From: Luzula sylvatica
Taxonomy: Eukaryota > Streptophyta > Magnoliopsida > Poales > Juncaceae
Assembly: GCA_946800325.1 (NCBI GenBank)
Contig: OX326956.1
Location: 46,733,052-46,797,051 of the forward strand
Direction of reading: 5' to 3'
DNA length: 64,000 nucleotides
Positions within the stretch are counted from its first letter, which is position 1, and every line of letters begins with the position of its first letter. A program made the position numbers and the translations under genes. Below, in pieces: positions 1 through 10,590 of this stretch. A model generated the notes under the pieces. That model saw only the letters and a program-made list of their open reading frames with translations. It had not been told where the DNA came from and did no database searches.

Positions 1-90
1 ATTATGCATCCAATCGTTCCGACGAACACGTATGTTTGTCTACACTCATTTGTACATTCAACTAGTTGATCTGTAACTGTATATCCTTCA
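1..90 (-). repeat. Partial 3' LTR of Copia A
   Basis: These 90 bases match the last 90 of the LTR at 6706-7683 and end in the same TATATCCTTCA. The rest of this LTR lies left of the window. Confidence 0.93.
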
Positions 91-1198
91 GTCTCCCACT
101 CAGTTCAAGATCCAACTAAAGAAAATACTAGCGTACATCTCATGTACACATAACCTCAGAGATTGAAATTTAAGCCCGAAATAAGACAGCTCTATGTGTG
201 ACCGCGTAGGTTCGTATCAAGCAATGGTAGTAAACTTATGCCCAAGTTTACGGGCTCATGAGAGGGATCTAGGAAGAAATCCATCATAGCTTTCCCACGT
301 TGAAAACGAAAATGATTGTGATCATTTATACCCATCTCGAACGGTGGTGTTTAGTTCTCTTGTTCACGATATCCGTCAATCAAAAGGCACGGTAATAGTC
401 ATCCTTATAATTTGATTGACTAAACTTATTGTCTCGATACCGAATTGAATCAACAAACACAATCGATATTAACAATTTAATATCATTGACTCTGGCCAGA
501 GATTTCGTTGATCAATTCATCGATAGGCCTAAGGGATATCTCTTTCTCTCGAAAGGAACAATTTCTATCTTGATGACTCACATCAAATTCCGTGTTTCAG
601 ATAATACCCGATCATAATCCCATGACCATCCTGTTACAGATGGTGGAAGATTATATCTAAGCATTATGTTACGCACGAAAAATGATCCATGATCATCTCA
701 AGTGTGAAGAACTAAGACCCCATTCGTTACGATTCCATCTACAATGACTAAACCATGTCATGATATCGCACTTTTGGTCAAGTCACAATATGCATAACCT
801 AATGCATATCCATATTCCCGATTTGACAAACTCTTTGTCCTATGATTAGCAAAACATAATCATCACCTCGGCGAATATGCTAGTGTACATGTTAGTCTAT
901 TATCTTATAATAGATATACTTATCACATAAGTATCCTAATCATGACTAGGGACGTTTTTGAAATATAACTTTTGAAATGTGATGGTTTTACTTAACATGA
1001 TCACGTATCACGTAGACACTCACACAAGTCATAAATCAAGGTTCGTGTAATCAAATTACACAACCTCGCACAAGTTTTCATATAAGATAAATGCAAATGA
1101 AATATAAAATTTTTGAAAGTGCATTAATATAACATAAGTCTTGGGTGATACATCGTTTACAACAAATAACTTATCATAACAACTATTGTTTTAGATAA
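91..1198 (-). other. Copia A 3' non-coding region between pol stop and 3' LTR
   Basis: About 1.1 kb lies between the polyprotein stop and the LTR, with no frame worth calling. It is nearly identical to 31806-32913 in copy B. The LTR-proximal 13 bases, read on the minus strand, are a purine-rich tract. Confidence 0.8.
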
Positions 1199-4100
1199 CT
1201 ACAAACCAACTTCCTCCTCTAGGTATCTCAAACCTATAGTTCTAGCATGACGATCATGTTTCGTAACTGGCAGTGGCTTCGTAAACGGATCCGCTACATT
1301 CTCGTCAGTATCAATCTTCAAAATCACAACATCCTGCCTTTGTAAAATCTCACGTATCAAGTGGAATTTACGCAGGATGTGTTTGGAGCGATGATGCGAT
1401 CTCGGTTCCTTGGCCTGTGCTATTGCTCCCGTATTGTCACAATACACAGCCACGGGTTCCGAGATACTCGGTACAACACCAAGTTCGGTCACGAACTTCT
1501 TGACCCAAACCGCCTCCTTTGCGGCTTCCGAAGCCGCGATGTATTCTGCTTCCGTCGTAGAGTCAGCAACAGTCGGTTGTTTGGAACTCTTCCATATAAC
1601 CGCGCCACCGTTCAAGCAAAACACGTACCCACTTTGTGATCGAAAATCATCAGTACATGTTTGGAAACTGGCATCGGTGTAACCCGTTACAACCAATCCA
1701 TTATCCTCGCCACCATATACTAAAAACTGGTCCTTAGTTCTTCGTAAGTACTTGAGGATAGTTTTCACGGCTTGCCAATGCGGATCACCTGGATTCGATT
1801 GGTAACGTGATAAGACGCTCAATGCATACGATACGTCAGGTCTCGTACAGATCATGGCATACATGATAGATCCAACCGCCGAAGCGTATGGAACCGTATC
1901 CATGTTACTTTTCTCTTCGCTCGATGTCGGACATTGAGCTTTCGAAAAGTTTATACCACTCGACATGGGAAGAAACCCTTTCTTAGAGTTTTGCATGAAA
2001 AATCTTTTCAGCACCTTGTCGATGTACGTACTCTGACTTAGGCCGAGGAGTCTCTTGGATCTATCTCTATAGATCCTCACGCCTAAAATATAGGCGGCCT
2101 CTCCTAAATCTTTCATAGCGAAACGAGTATTCAAATACTTCTTAACATCCGATAACATCGGAATGTCGTTTCCTATGATTAATATATCGTCCACATAAAG
2201 AACAAGAAATACTACGCGGCTCCCACTAACCTTCTTATATACACAAGGTTCTTCTTCGTTCTTGATAAAATCATACTCGCTTATGACTTCATCAAAACGA
2301 ATATTCCAACTCCGAGAAGCTTGTTTCAGTCCATATATGGACCTTTGAAGCTTGCATACTCTATTAGGATTCTTTGGATCGATAAAACCTTCGGGTTGTG
2401 TCATGTACACATCCTCCGATAATTTCCCGTTAAGGAAAGCGGTTTTAACATCCATTTGCCATATCTCATAGTCATAATATGCGGCTATGGCAAGAATAAT
2501 CCTTATAGACTTAAGCATGGCTACCGGCGAAAACGTTTCATCATAGTCAACACCATGAATTTGCTTGAAACCTTTCGCTACCAACCGTGCTTTGTAAGTA
2601 TGCACATTCCCATCCATGTCGGTTTTCTTCTTGAAAACCCACTTACACCCGACGGGTTTAACCAAGGGTGGTGGATCAATCAAGTTCCAAACTTGATTAT
2701 CATACATGGATTGGATCTCGGACTTCATGGCATCATGCCATTTGTCGGAATCTTCGCTCAACATAGCATCTTTGTAGGTTGTCGGCTCATCATCTATGAG
2801 TTCGACGTTGCCTTCATCAGTCACGATAAATCCATATCGTACTGGTTCCAGCCGGGTCCTACTAGACCTACGAGGAGCACCTTGTGCTATTGGCTCGACA
2901 TCCTCAACTATTGATGGATTCGGGTCAACATCCATCGGTTCAATGTTTATTTCTGAATCTCGAACCTCTTCGAGATCAATTTTACTCCCACTAGCTCGTT
3001 GAGATATAAAATCCTCCTCCAAGAAGGTACCTCTTCGAGCTACGAAAACCTTGTTTTCCTCGGGATTGTAGAAATAATATCCTTTAGTTTCCTTAGGATA
3101 TCCTACAAATAAACATTTTTCAGATTTGGGTTCGAGTTTATCCGAAAACATTTTTCGAACATAAACATCACATCCCCAAATTCTAATAAAAGATAACACC
3201 GGAGGTTGTCCGGTCCACATCTCATATGGTGTCTTTTGAACCGATTTAGAAGGTAAGCGGTTTATCAAAAAAGCCGCTGTCTCAAGGGCATATCCCCAAA
3301 ACGATTTTGGGAGACTAGTTTGACTCATCATAGATCGAACCATATTCAATAAGGTCCGATTCCTCCTCTCGGACACGCCATTCCATTGAGGCGTTCCAGG
3401 TGGAGTCAATTGTGAAACGATTCCACAATCTTTGAGATGATCTTCAAACTCATAGCTCAAATACTCGCCTCCTCGATCTGATCGAAGTGCTTTGATTGTC
3501 TTGCCAAGTTGATTTTGAACCTCATTCTGAAATTCTTTGAACTTTTCAAAAGATTCAGATTTGTTACGCATTAAGTAGATATACCCATATCTACTAAAAT
3601 CATCCGTAAACGTTATGAAGTATCGATAACCTCCTCTTGCCTCGGTACTCATTGGACCACATACATCAGAATGTATAAGTTCCAATAGTTCCTTGGACCT
3701 TTCTCCAACTTTTGAGAATGGTGCTTTTGTCATCTTGCCAAGTAAACAAGATTCGCATTGTCCATATGAATCAAATTCAAATGAATCCAAAAGTCCATCC
3801 TTATGGAGTTTTGAGATGCGCTTCTCGTTTATATGGCCAAGTCGACAATGCCAAAAGTAAGTTTTACTATCAACTTTAGGTTTAATCCGATTCGTGTTTA
3901 TATTATAGATTGATTTATCATTTGTGTAATTCATATCTAAAATGTAAAGACCATTTTCTAATAGAACATTTCCATAGAATAAATTATCCTTACAAATAGA
4001 AAATTCATTATTCTTAATAATAAATTCATAACCATCATTAGCTAGTCTAGACACACTAATAATGTTCTTACACAAACTTGGAACAAAATAACAATTATTT

Positions 4101-5173
4101 AGTTCTAAAATAAATCCACTCGGTAAAGTAATAAAAATATCTCCGACGGCCAATGCAGCAACGCTTGCTCCATTCCCTACTCGAAAATCCACTTCACCGC
4201 GTGTTAACTTCCTTCTATTTTGAAGAACCTGCATATTTCGACAAATATGAGTTCCACAACCGGTATCTAATACCCAATTGTCCAAAATTGAAATGTTAAC
4301 ATCTATAATAGTCATACCTGCGGTTCCGGCTTCCAAAGCCTTCCCCTTGCTTTTCTTCACCTCCTCGAGGTAAATCTTGCAATTTCTCTTCCAATGCCCA
4401 GTCTTTTTGCAATGGAAGCAGGTGACATCCTCAGATTTCTCCTTTCCTTTAGTCTTCGGTTTGGACAACGACTTGCCCGCACCGCCCTTGGACTTTTGTT
4501 TCTTACGAATCCCACCTTGAATCATGAGGACATCCCTAGCAACTCTTGCTTTGGGTTCCCCCGATGCCTTAAGCATCTCCGACTCAAAGTTCTTGAGCAT
4601 CCCATGGAGCTCGGGAATCGTCTTGTTCATCGAATGCATATGATAGTTCGTTACGAAAGTTGAAAAAATCGGTGGCAATGCACATAAGATCAAATCTTGT
4701 TGCATTATTGGTGACACCTTTTCTCCCAATTTCTCGAGACGATCAATCAATGATTGTACCTTTAACACGTGAGTGCTAACCGAAGATCCGTTAGGCATCT
4801 TACAGTTAACCAACTCCTTTAACGTATTGAACCTTTCAATGCGTTCTTGCTCTTGGAACATTTCCTTGAGCGTGGCGTTAATTTCGTACGCATCCGAATC
4901 CTCGAACTGCTTCTGCAAGTTCGCGTCCATACATGCCAACATGAGGCACGTCACGTCATTTGACTCCTTCTTAAGTTTGTCAAATGCCGCCTTTTCTTCG
5001 GGCGAAGCGTTCTCGTCGGGAGTAACCATCTTCGTGTCTAACACGTGACTTTTGCACTCTTGCCTAAGAACAATTCTTAGGTTACGGTGCCAGTCAAGAT
5101 AGTTCTTGCCGACTAGCTTCTCCTTCTCCAATACCGATCTAATCGACATTGAGTTGGTGTTGCTTGATGTCAT
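1199..5173 (-). CDS. Copia gag-pol polyprotein (copy A), intact
   Basis: A single 1324-codon frame encodes all the proteins needed for Copia retrotransposition in the usual order. A gag region is followed by a CCHC zinc knuckle (C252, C255, H260, C265). The aspartic protease has DTG at 303-305. Integrase has the HHCC finger (H442, H447, C473, C476) and D503, D566 and E602. Reverse transcriptase has D908 and YVDD at 993-996. RNase H has D1167, E1208 and D1246. The order protease-integrase-RT-RNase H defines Copia, and the protein resembles TNT1-94-type polyproteins. The start is the only ATG ahead of the gag homology and follows a 1.5-kb leader. No stop or frameshift interrupts it, so it could be functional. 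It differs from copy B at 11 residues, ten of them after residue 850. Confidence 0.96.
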   Translation of the reverse strand: MTSSNTNSMSIRSVLEKEKLVGKNYLDWHRNLRIVLRQECKSHVLDTKMVTPDENASPEEKAAFDKLKKESNDVTCLMLACMDANLQKQFEDSDAYEINATLKEMFQEQERIERFNTLKELVNCKMPNGSSVSTHVLKVQSLIDRLEKLGEKVSPIMQQDLILCALPPIFSTFVTNYHMHSMNKTIPELHGMLKNFESEMLKASGEPKARVARDVLMIQGGIRKKQKSKGGAGKSLSKPKTKGKEKSEDVTCFHCKKTGHWKRNCKIYLEEVKKSKGKALEAGTAGMTIIDVNISILDNWVLDTGCGTHICRNMQVLQNRRKLTRGEVDFRVGNGASVAALAVGDIFITLPSGFILELNNCYFVPSLCKNIISVSRLANDGYEFIIKNNEFSICKDNLFYGNVLLENGLYILDMNYTNDKSIYNINTNRIKPKVDSKTYFWHCRLGHINEKRISKLHKDGLLDSFEFDSYGQCESCLLGKMTKAPFSKVGERSKELLELIHSDVCGPMSTEARGGYRYFITFTDDFSRYGYIYLMRNKSESFEKFKEFQNEVQNQLGKTIKALRSDRGGEYLSYEFEDHLKDCGIVSQLTPPGTPQWNGVSERRNRTLLNMVRSMMSQTSLPKSFWGYALETAAFLINRLPSKSVQKTPYEMWTGQPPVLSFIRIWGCDVYVRKMFSDKLEPKSEKCLFVGYPKETKGYYFYNPEENKVFVARRGTFLEEDFISQRASGSKIDLEEVRDSEINIEPMDVDPNPSIVEDVEPIAQGAPRRSSRTRLEPVRYGFIVTDEGNVELIDDEPTTYKDAMLSEDSDKWHDAMKSEIQSMYDNQVWNLIDPPPLVKPVGCKWVFKKKTDMDGNVHTYKARLVAKGFKQIHGVDYDETFSPVAMLKSIRIILAIAAYYDYEIWQMDVKTAFLNGKLSEDVYMTQPEGFIDPKNPNRVCKLQRSIYGLKQASRSWNIRFDEVISEYDFIKNEEEPCVYKKVSGSRVVFLVLYVDDILIIGNDIPMLSDVKKYLNTRFAMKDLGEAAYILGVRIYRDRSKRLLGLSQSTYIDKVLKRFFMQNSKKGFLPMSSGINFSKAQCPTSSEEKSNMDTVPYASAVGSIMYAMICTRPDVSYALSVLSRYQSNPGDPHWQAVKTILKYLRRTKDQFLVYGGEDNGLVVTGYTDASFQTCTDDFRSQSGYVFCLNGGAVIWKSSKQPTVADSTTEAEYIAASEAAKEAVWVKKFVTELGVVPSISEPVAVYCDNTGAIAQAKEPRSHHRSKHILRKFHLIREILQRQDVVILKIDTDENVADPFTKPLPVTKHDRHARTIGLRYLEEEVGL

Positions 5174-5850
5174 GATTGCTACAACGAAAAATACTTTAAA
5201 ATGAGATTGATACTGATATGTGCGAACTTATGCTATATGCATATATGATGATATGAAATATGTTACTTTTATCAAATCAATAACCCTAATATTGATTCGG
5301 GATTCTAAATCCAATAACACTTCAAGACCCATATTTCATGATCCTCCCACAAGTGACTTTGGCCGACAAATGGGATCTCACTATTTAGGTAGGATAAATC
5401 CAATCGCATCCAATACGACTCTTGACCTTTTATAGGATTTCGGTATCGAACCATATCATATATGATTCAAATTCCGTTTGTGCATCCTAACTATGCCCCG
5501 AACCCCAATCGGATTGGCTTGGACGGTTAAGTCACAACCATGATCACATATCGTTCAATTGAACTACAAATGCGTCCGACTTTGGCCTGAACCCGCATTT
5601 GTCCCCAATTAACGCTTGCCTCTCACGTTGATACATACAACAATGCACGCCCGACTTTGGCCTGAAACCGTGCAAGGTGTGATGACCAACCTCGGAGGTT
5701 GTGAACATGGAAGGCATTTCATGACTTAAGTATTATGCAGGGATTTATGTGATATAATCTAATTATATCAATAAGCAAGTATATCATGATGAATGAACAT
5801 AATTAATAATGATTAGAACCACAATTAAATAAATCAGGAAAAATTACACT
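5174..5850 (-). other. Copia A leader, part next to gag
   Basis: This is non-coding DNA between the gag start and the palindrome cluster. It carries a 6-bp length difference from copy B close to the gag ATG. No convincing short frame was seen. Confidence 0.7.
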
Positions 5851-6459
5851 GTGCGTCACGACGCAACATAACGTCCGTCATGACGCACCGTACTAAAATG
5901 GACTTCCATTGACTTCCGTCATGACGCAACATAACGTGCGTCACGACGGACTTCACAGGTCCGTCATGACGCCAGACCGTGCGTCACGACGGACCATACA
6001 AAACAATTTTGTTGTCTATTCCAGAAACTATTTCAGGTTCCTCCGTCATGACGGTTGGTTACTACCGTCACGACGGACCGTGTTCTTCCGTCATGATGCC
6101 AGACGGTGCGTCATGACGGACTGTACAAAAACATTTTGTCCAGATTTCCAGAAACTTTTTGAGGTTCTTCCGTCATGATGGTTGGTTATACCGTCACGAC
6201 GGACTGTTCTGGTCAGTCATGACGCCAGAGGGTGCGTCATGACGCACTGAACAAAACCATTTTGTTCAGTTTGCCAGAAACTTTTTGGACTTCTACCGTC
6301 ACGACGCACCAAACGGTCCGTCATGATGGTACGAATTTACATAGTGCGTCATGACGCACAACTTTTGTGCGTCACGACGGACTGAGTAACGCCTCAGATC
6401 CAACTCTTGGATTTCCCGTGTGCGTCATGACGCACCATATCGTGCGTCGTGACGCACCA
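5851..6459 (-). repeat. Copia A leader palindrome cluster, CGTCATGACG type
   Basis: About 20 copies of a degenerate palindrome occur in some 600 bp. The full form is GTGCGTCATGACGCAC and common variants are CCGTCATGACGG, CGTCACGACG and CGTCATGATG. The same motif is found in the U3 part of the LTR. The cluster lies between the primer-binding site and gag, so it would be transcribed into the 5' leader of the genomic RNA, where each unit could fold into a short hairpin. Confidence 0.85.
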
Positions 6460-6692
6460 GACCTGAAATTCAGTTTTATTTTGTAATTTTAACAGATTTT
6501 AATCGTTTCAAAAACGATTAATCATGAACAATTCATGATTACTTCTAGATTCTTTTGATCATCTCATGATCAAATACTAGTAAGTTTTCTATGGTCCTAA
6601 TTTTACAACTACATGATTATGTCCTAAAATTCTACATGAAATTCCGAATAACACTTATTCGAAATCGATTCGACGATCGAATCGTGACGATC

Positions 6693-6704
6693 GCTCTGAT
6701 ACCA
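6693..6704 (-). other. Primer-binding site of Copia A (initiator Met tRNA type)
   Basis: On the minus strand the 12 bases read TGGTATCAGAGC. This is the usual Copia primer-binding site, complementary to the 3' end of initiator methionine tRNA. One base separates it from the 5' LTR. Confidence 0.93.
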
Positions 6705-7248
6705 CTGTTGGAAATCGGCGTCACTACCGAGCCCCGCGCAGCGGATTGAGAGGCCCGGTCCGACCCGATCCCGAGGACCACGTCAACGACTCGACCGTAC
6801 GAATCATGAAATGCAACTAAACCTATGAATATAACTCTTATATACATAGAAACATACCACGTGAAATTGATCACGGAGACGGGTTGTTCAGTTAGTTACT
6901 GCTTGCTTCGATTCCGGCGACACGCACGTCCCACGCCCGCGCGATTCGACACCAAATCCGAAGCTCCGATTATGTCGTATACAACCGGATTCTATCCGAT
7001 TTGTCTCCGACCTTGCTCGTCCTTGCTCTCAATTGATCACAGTCGAAGATCTTAGTTTAGATCTCTCTACTCGTATCCACCTCGAGCTTTTCGTCTTTCG
7101 GTTGCGGTGAATTCCCCTAAAATTCACCACAATCTTGCTTAAATTTCCTCAACTTGTCACACAAGTTTTATCTCTTTTCTCCAAGCTCTAGATCTAGTTC
7201 TTAGCACAGAATAATGGCTTAGTGAGAGAGAGAGAGAGGTTACAAGAA

Positions 7249-7258
7249 TATAAATATA
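7249..7258 (-). promoter_or_regulatory. Candidate TATA box of the Copia A 5' LTR
   Basis: The minus strand reads TATATTTATA. It lies 61 bp downstream, in element orientation, of the last palindrome of the U3 cluster. Equivalent boxes in copy B are at 31393-31402 and 38970-38979. Confidence 0.4.
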
Positions 7259-7318
7259 TTCTGTGATTAATGAGTATTAATGAGTATCAAAAACTGCTAA
7301 TCCAGAATTCGGATCACA

Positions 7319-7564
7319 GTGCGTCATGACGCACCATATAGTGCGTCACGGCGCACCAGTCACAATTACTGAATATAGCCGTTACACAGTGTATCGTCAT
7401 GACGCACGATAACGTCCGTCATGACGCACCACCGTCATGACGCACAACTTGGTGCGTCGTGACGGTATACTCACAGATTGGCTTTCTCAGAATTACTCTA
7501 CTGTGCGTCATGACGCACAATATGGTGCGTCATGACGCACAATATGGTGCGTCATGACGCACCA
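7319..7564 (-). repeat. U3 palindrome cluster of Copia A LTR
   Basis: Nine copies of CGTCATGACG-type palindromes, several of them the full 16-mer GTGCGTCATGACGCAC, occur in about 245 bp. Each 10-mer core holds two abutting inverted TGACG half-sites, the core bound by TGA-type bZIP factors. Position in U3 just upstream of a TATA-like box fits an enhancer of repeated boxes, as known for tobacco Tnt1; that role is inferred. Confidence 0.85.
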
Positions 7565-7686
7565 TGTAATTTCTGCCAGATTTGCATAATCTTATTATGC
7601 ATCCAATCGTTCCGACGAACACGTATGTTTGTCTACACTCATTTGTACATTCAACTAGTTGATCTGTAACTGTATATCCTTCAGTG

Positions 7687-8099
7687 TGTCCGTTACAACG
7701 CTAATTAAATTTCAATATTGAAGGATGTCACAGGATTATGTCCGTTGTAACAGACATCTCAGTCCGTTGGAACGGACATTGAACTCACTTAAGTATAAAT
7801 TTCTCTTCATGTCCGTTGTAACGGATTAATCAATCCGTTGCAACGAAGTTCCTCACAACGTTGTAACGGAATACTCTCCGTTGCAACGGAAATTAAATCC
7901 AAACTGAAGTGAAGTCCCAGTATCATGTCCGTTGTAACGGACTCACGAGTTTGTTGCAACGAACTTGTTAACACAGACTTCCGTTGTAACGGACCATCTT
8001 CCGTTACAACGGACTGCGCAATAAATTAAAGTACAGTACCTTTAACGGCTAGTTTTGACTTAGGTCCGTTGCAACGGACATCATGTCCGTTTCAACGGA
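7687..8099 (+). repeat. Palindrome cluster TCCGTTGCAACGGA
   Basis: Thirteen copies of TCCGTTRYAACGGA and one- or two-base variants occur in about 410 bp, at irregular spacing (for example near 7741, 7811, 7877, 7927, 8001 and 8063). Each unit holds two inverted AACGG half-sites. The units share no flanking sequence, so this is not a simple tandem array. Confidence 0.85.
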
Positions 8100-8165
8100 C
8101 CTCATGTCCGGTGCGACTATCTTATTCATACAGAAAAAGCAAGATTAGGGAAGGGTATATGTGTT

Positions 8166-8175
8166 CTATAAATAG
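8166..8175 (+). promoter_or_regulatory. TATA box of LTR-like unit
   Basis: CTATAAATAG lies 67 bp downstream of the last CCGTT palindrome and is followed by a pyrimidine-rich leader. It is a strong match to the plant TATA consensus. Use as a promoter is inferred. Confidence 0.5.
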
Positions 8176-8751
8176 AACCCTTCACCCATTCTCTCACCTC
8201 ACCTCAACTATCTTATTCATACATTAAAAAGAGAGAATCCTTGCTTAATATTTGAGCTAATAATCTTCTAAACCTTTCTTAGAGAATAATCCATTTCTCT
8301 TCCAAAATCAAATACAATTCCCAACTTGCGTGACCGATCACGTTTATAAGTTTGTATTTAGCAAATTGTAATAGGCGCTAGTACAAAGATTGAAAAGCCC
8401 GCTATAGATCGATAGAAAACGTGTTAATCGATCTAGGCAAAACCTTGTAAGAGTGATTCGGGAATTCAATCGAAAGCCGAAAAGGCACAAGACATCCCCG
8501 GAGACGTAGGTACTTGTATTCAATCGAATCGGTCGATTGAGCAAGTAGACGGTGAGTTAAAGCTACAAAGCAACCGCCTACCGAACTCCGTAATCAAACA
8601 TCGTGTGTTCAAGTGTTCGGTATTTCTTACTCAATCTAAATTACATCATTTTAGCTTCCGCATTAATTTAGAATTGTATACCTAGTCGAAAATTGCCCAC
8701 TAGATTACCTATTCATCTCCCTCTAGGTTAGAATTAACCAACACGACTAAC

Positions 8752-9213
8752 ATTGGTTTATCTGACACAATTCAATCTCATCCCTTGATTTATGATTGAA
8801 GGGCTCACATCAAAAACGATGACGTGGCTCTACCTCACATGAATGAGTGTTGTTGCGAAGATAAATCAGGTCCGACCTGAATCAAGATTATGAAATGCCG
8901 AGAATCACCAAAATTGACCGCTGGTTGTACTGCCGACTAAATTGGTTTATCTAACACAATTCAATCTCATCCCTTGATTTATGATTGAATGGCTCACATG
9001 AAAAACGATGACGTGGCTCAACCTCACATGAATGAGTGTTGTTGCGAAGATAAATCAGGTCCGACCTGAATCAAGATAATGAAATGCCGAGAATCATCAA
9101 AATTGACCGCTGGTTGTACTGCCGACTAACATTGGTTTATCTAACACAATTCAATCTCATCCCTTGATTTATGATTGAATGGTTCACATGAAAAACGATG
9201 ACGTGGCTCAACC
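8752..9213 (+). repeat. Tandem repeat, about 190-bp unit, 2.4 copies
   Basis: Units start at 8752, 8941 and 9131, each with ATTGGTTTATCT, so the period is 189-190 bp. The third unit stops near 9213. Copies differ at only a few positions, so the duplication is fairly recent. No coding content is seen. Confidence 0.9.
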
Positions 9214-10067
9214 CCAGAGCAGCTAGAGGGGTAAAATTATAACTATTAAAATAAAATTAGTTAAAAATATGAGAATCCCAGTCCAGGTTTCTCAAGATAT
9301 TAGGATTCCCAGTTATTTCAAGATTTGGAAAATCATTTCTTAGTCACTATATATGTGTAAGCGAGGATTTTATATCCAAGTTGAGGAATGATGTAATTTT
9401 GTTTTTTTTTGTGAGATATTGGCCCCAAGAATCTTGAATAAAGAGATTAATAATTTATTTGGATTTTTGTTAGAGAATGTAAAATTTTCTTTTTATTAAT
9501 AATAGACGTGGGATTAGGCCCTGTCCTAAATTTTCAAATAGCCGAGACAGTTTAAAAGTTGATCCGTATACAATTTGAAGAAAAAGTTAACATATTTTGT
9601 CACAATTATTTGTGTAGTTTATTGGTTGAGACTATAAAAATTTTCTCAATAGATTTCAAGTTCAAATCTCGTCTAGATCAATTTTATTTACATATTTTCT
9701 TTGTGTTATGAAAAAAAAACTAAAATTGTAGCCTGTGAGATTTGAGCACATTACATCTTACAATAGAGATAATTATTTTACCAATGAACTACAATATTTT
9801 TTATGATATTTAACAGTTTTATTGTAATTACTCATTTTTAACTGAAAAAATCATGTTTTTCGAAAATTTTAAACCCCCTAAAATGTGGGACCCGAAGCCC
9901 GAACTCTTGGGCCTATCGTTGGGACCGGGCCTGCTTGGGACGATCCAGTCCTCTCTATTTTTCTCAAAATATAACATTGATTTATCTATTGTATAATTTT
10001 TCTCCCCAAAATGATTTTAATTTTTTAAATAAAAAATGCGATACAATTTTTTTTTTTGAAATAATTT
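9214..10067. other. Intergenic; possible old LTR remnant at 9240-9480
   Basis: The left part has a TATATATG-like run, GT-rich DNA and AATAAA signals, as in an old LTR. The rest is AT-rich with no gene seen. The last 8 bp (10068-10075) belong to the target duplication of the next element. Confidence 0.3.
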
Positions 10068-10075
10068 CTCGTTAT

Positions 10076-10590
10076 TAGAGGTGGCAATCGGGCGGGTCGG
10101 GTCGGGTCATTTCGGGTTCGGGTCATTTCGGTTTGCGGGTCATTCGGGTCATCGGGTCATTCGGGTCGCGGGTCGTTCGGGTTTCGGGTCGTTCGGGTCG
10201 TTTCGGGTTTCGGGTCGTTCGGTTCCGGGTCGTTTCGGTTTTCGGGTCGTTCGGTTCCGGGCCGTTTCGGTTTTCGGGTCATTCGGGTTCGGGTCGCTTC
10301 GGTTTTCGGGTCGTTCGGTTCCGGGTCGTTTCGGTTTTCGGGTCGTTCGGTTCCGGGTCGTTTCGGTTTTCGGGTCGTTCGGTTCCGGGTCGTTTCGGTT
10401 TTCAGGTCGTTCGGTTTCGGGTCACTTCGGTTTCGGGTCATTCGATTCCTGATCGTTTAGATTTTCGGGTCGTTCGGTTCCAAATCGTTTTAATTTTCGG
10501 GTCATCAATTTCAGATCGTTCGATTCCGAATCGTTTCGATTTTCGAATCATTGATTTTGGGTCGTTTCAGTTTTTGTTCTTTCGGGTACA
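10076..10590 (+). repeat. Left subterminal minisatellite, GGGTCGTTCGG type
   Basis: This is a degenerate tandem array whose clearest unit is 32 bp (GGGTCGTTCGGTTCC plus GGGTCGTTTCGGTTTTC). It decays to the right. Open frames through it are a by-product of the repeat and are not genes. Confidence 0.92.

Larger units (their letters stand above)
1..7683 (-). mobile_element. Copia LTR retrotransposon A, 3' LTR cut by window edge
   Basis: The element reads right to left. Its 5' LTR is 6706-7683, the primer-binding site 6693-6704, the long leader 5174-6692, the gag-pol frame 1199-5173, a 3' non-coding part 91-1198, and the last 90 bp of the 3' LTR are at 1-90. A purine-rich tract (reverse strand of 91-103) adjoins the 3' LTR, as expected for second-strand priming. 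Both LTR ends share the variant TATATCCTTCA, which differs from copy B, so they belong to one element. The right flanking 5 bp are GTGTG; the left flank lies outside the window, so the target duplication cannot be checked. The polyprotein is uninterrupted. Confidence 0.95.
6706..7683 (-). repeat. 5' LTR of Copia A (978 bp)
   Basis: The LTR begins TGTTGGAAATCGG and ends in CCTTCA on the + strand, with TG/CA termini. It is 22 bp longer than the 956-bp LTRs of copy B, because one 22-bp palindrome unit near 7540 is present an extra time. U3 holds the palindrome cluster 7319-7564, followed in element orientation by a TATA-like box at 7249-7258. Confidence 0.95.
7684..8751 (+). repeat. LTR-like remnant with CCGTT palindromes, host of Copia A
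   Basis: This DNA lies directly right of Copia A. It has a palindrome cluster (7687-8099), a good TATA box (8166-8175), a transcribed-looking leader and no coding frame, which resembles the U3-R-U5 layout of an LTR read on the + strand. No element ends or coding region are visible, so the assignment is by layout only. Its left part may lie beyond Copia A, outside the window. Confidence 0.45.

Noticed and set aside
429..617. 62-codon frame in Copia A, repeated at 32144-32332
   Set aside because: It starts at TTG, lies antisense in the 3' non-coding part of the element and has no family resemblance. It recurs only because the element does.
5851..7564. CRISPR-like array in the Copia leader and LTR
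   Set aside because: The units are degenerate palindromes with irregular spacing and no uniform spacers, and they lie in a plant LTR element.
9640..9700. tRNA-like stretch (AAGTTCAAATCTCGTC)
   Set aside because: It resembles a B box, but no acceptor stem, anticodon arm or A box at the right distance can be drawn.
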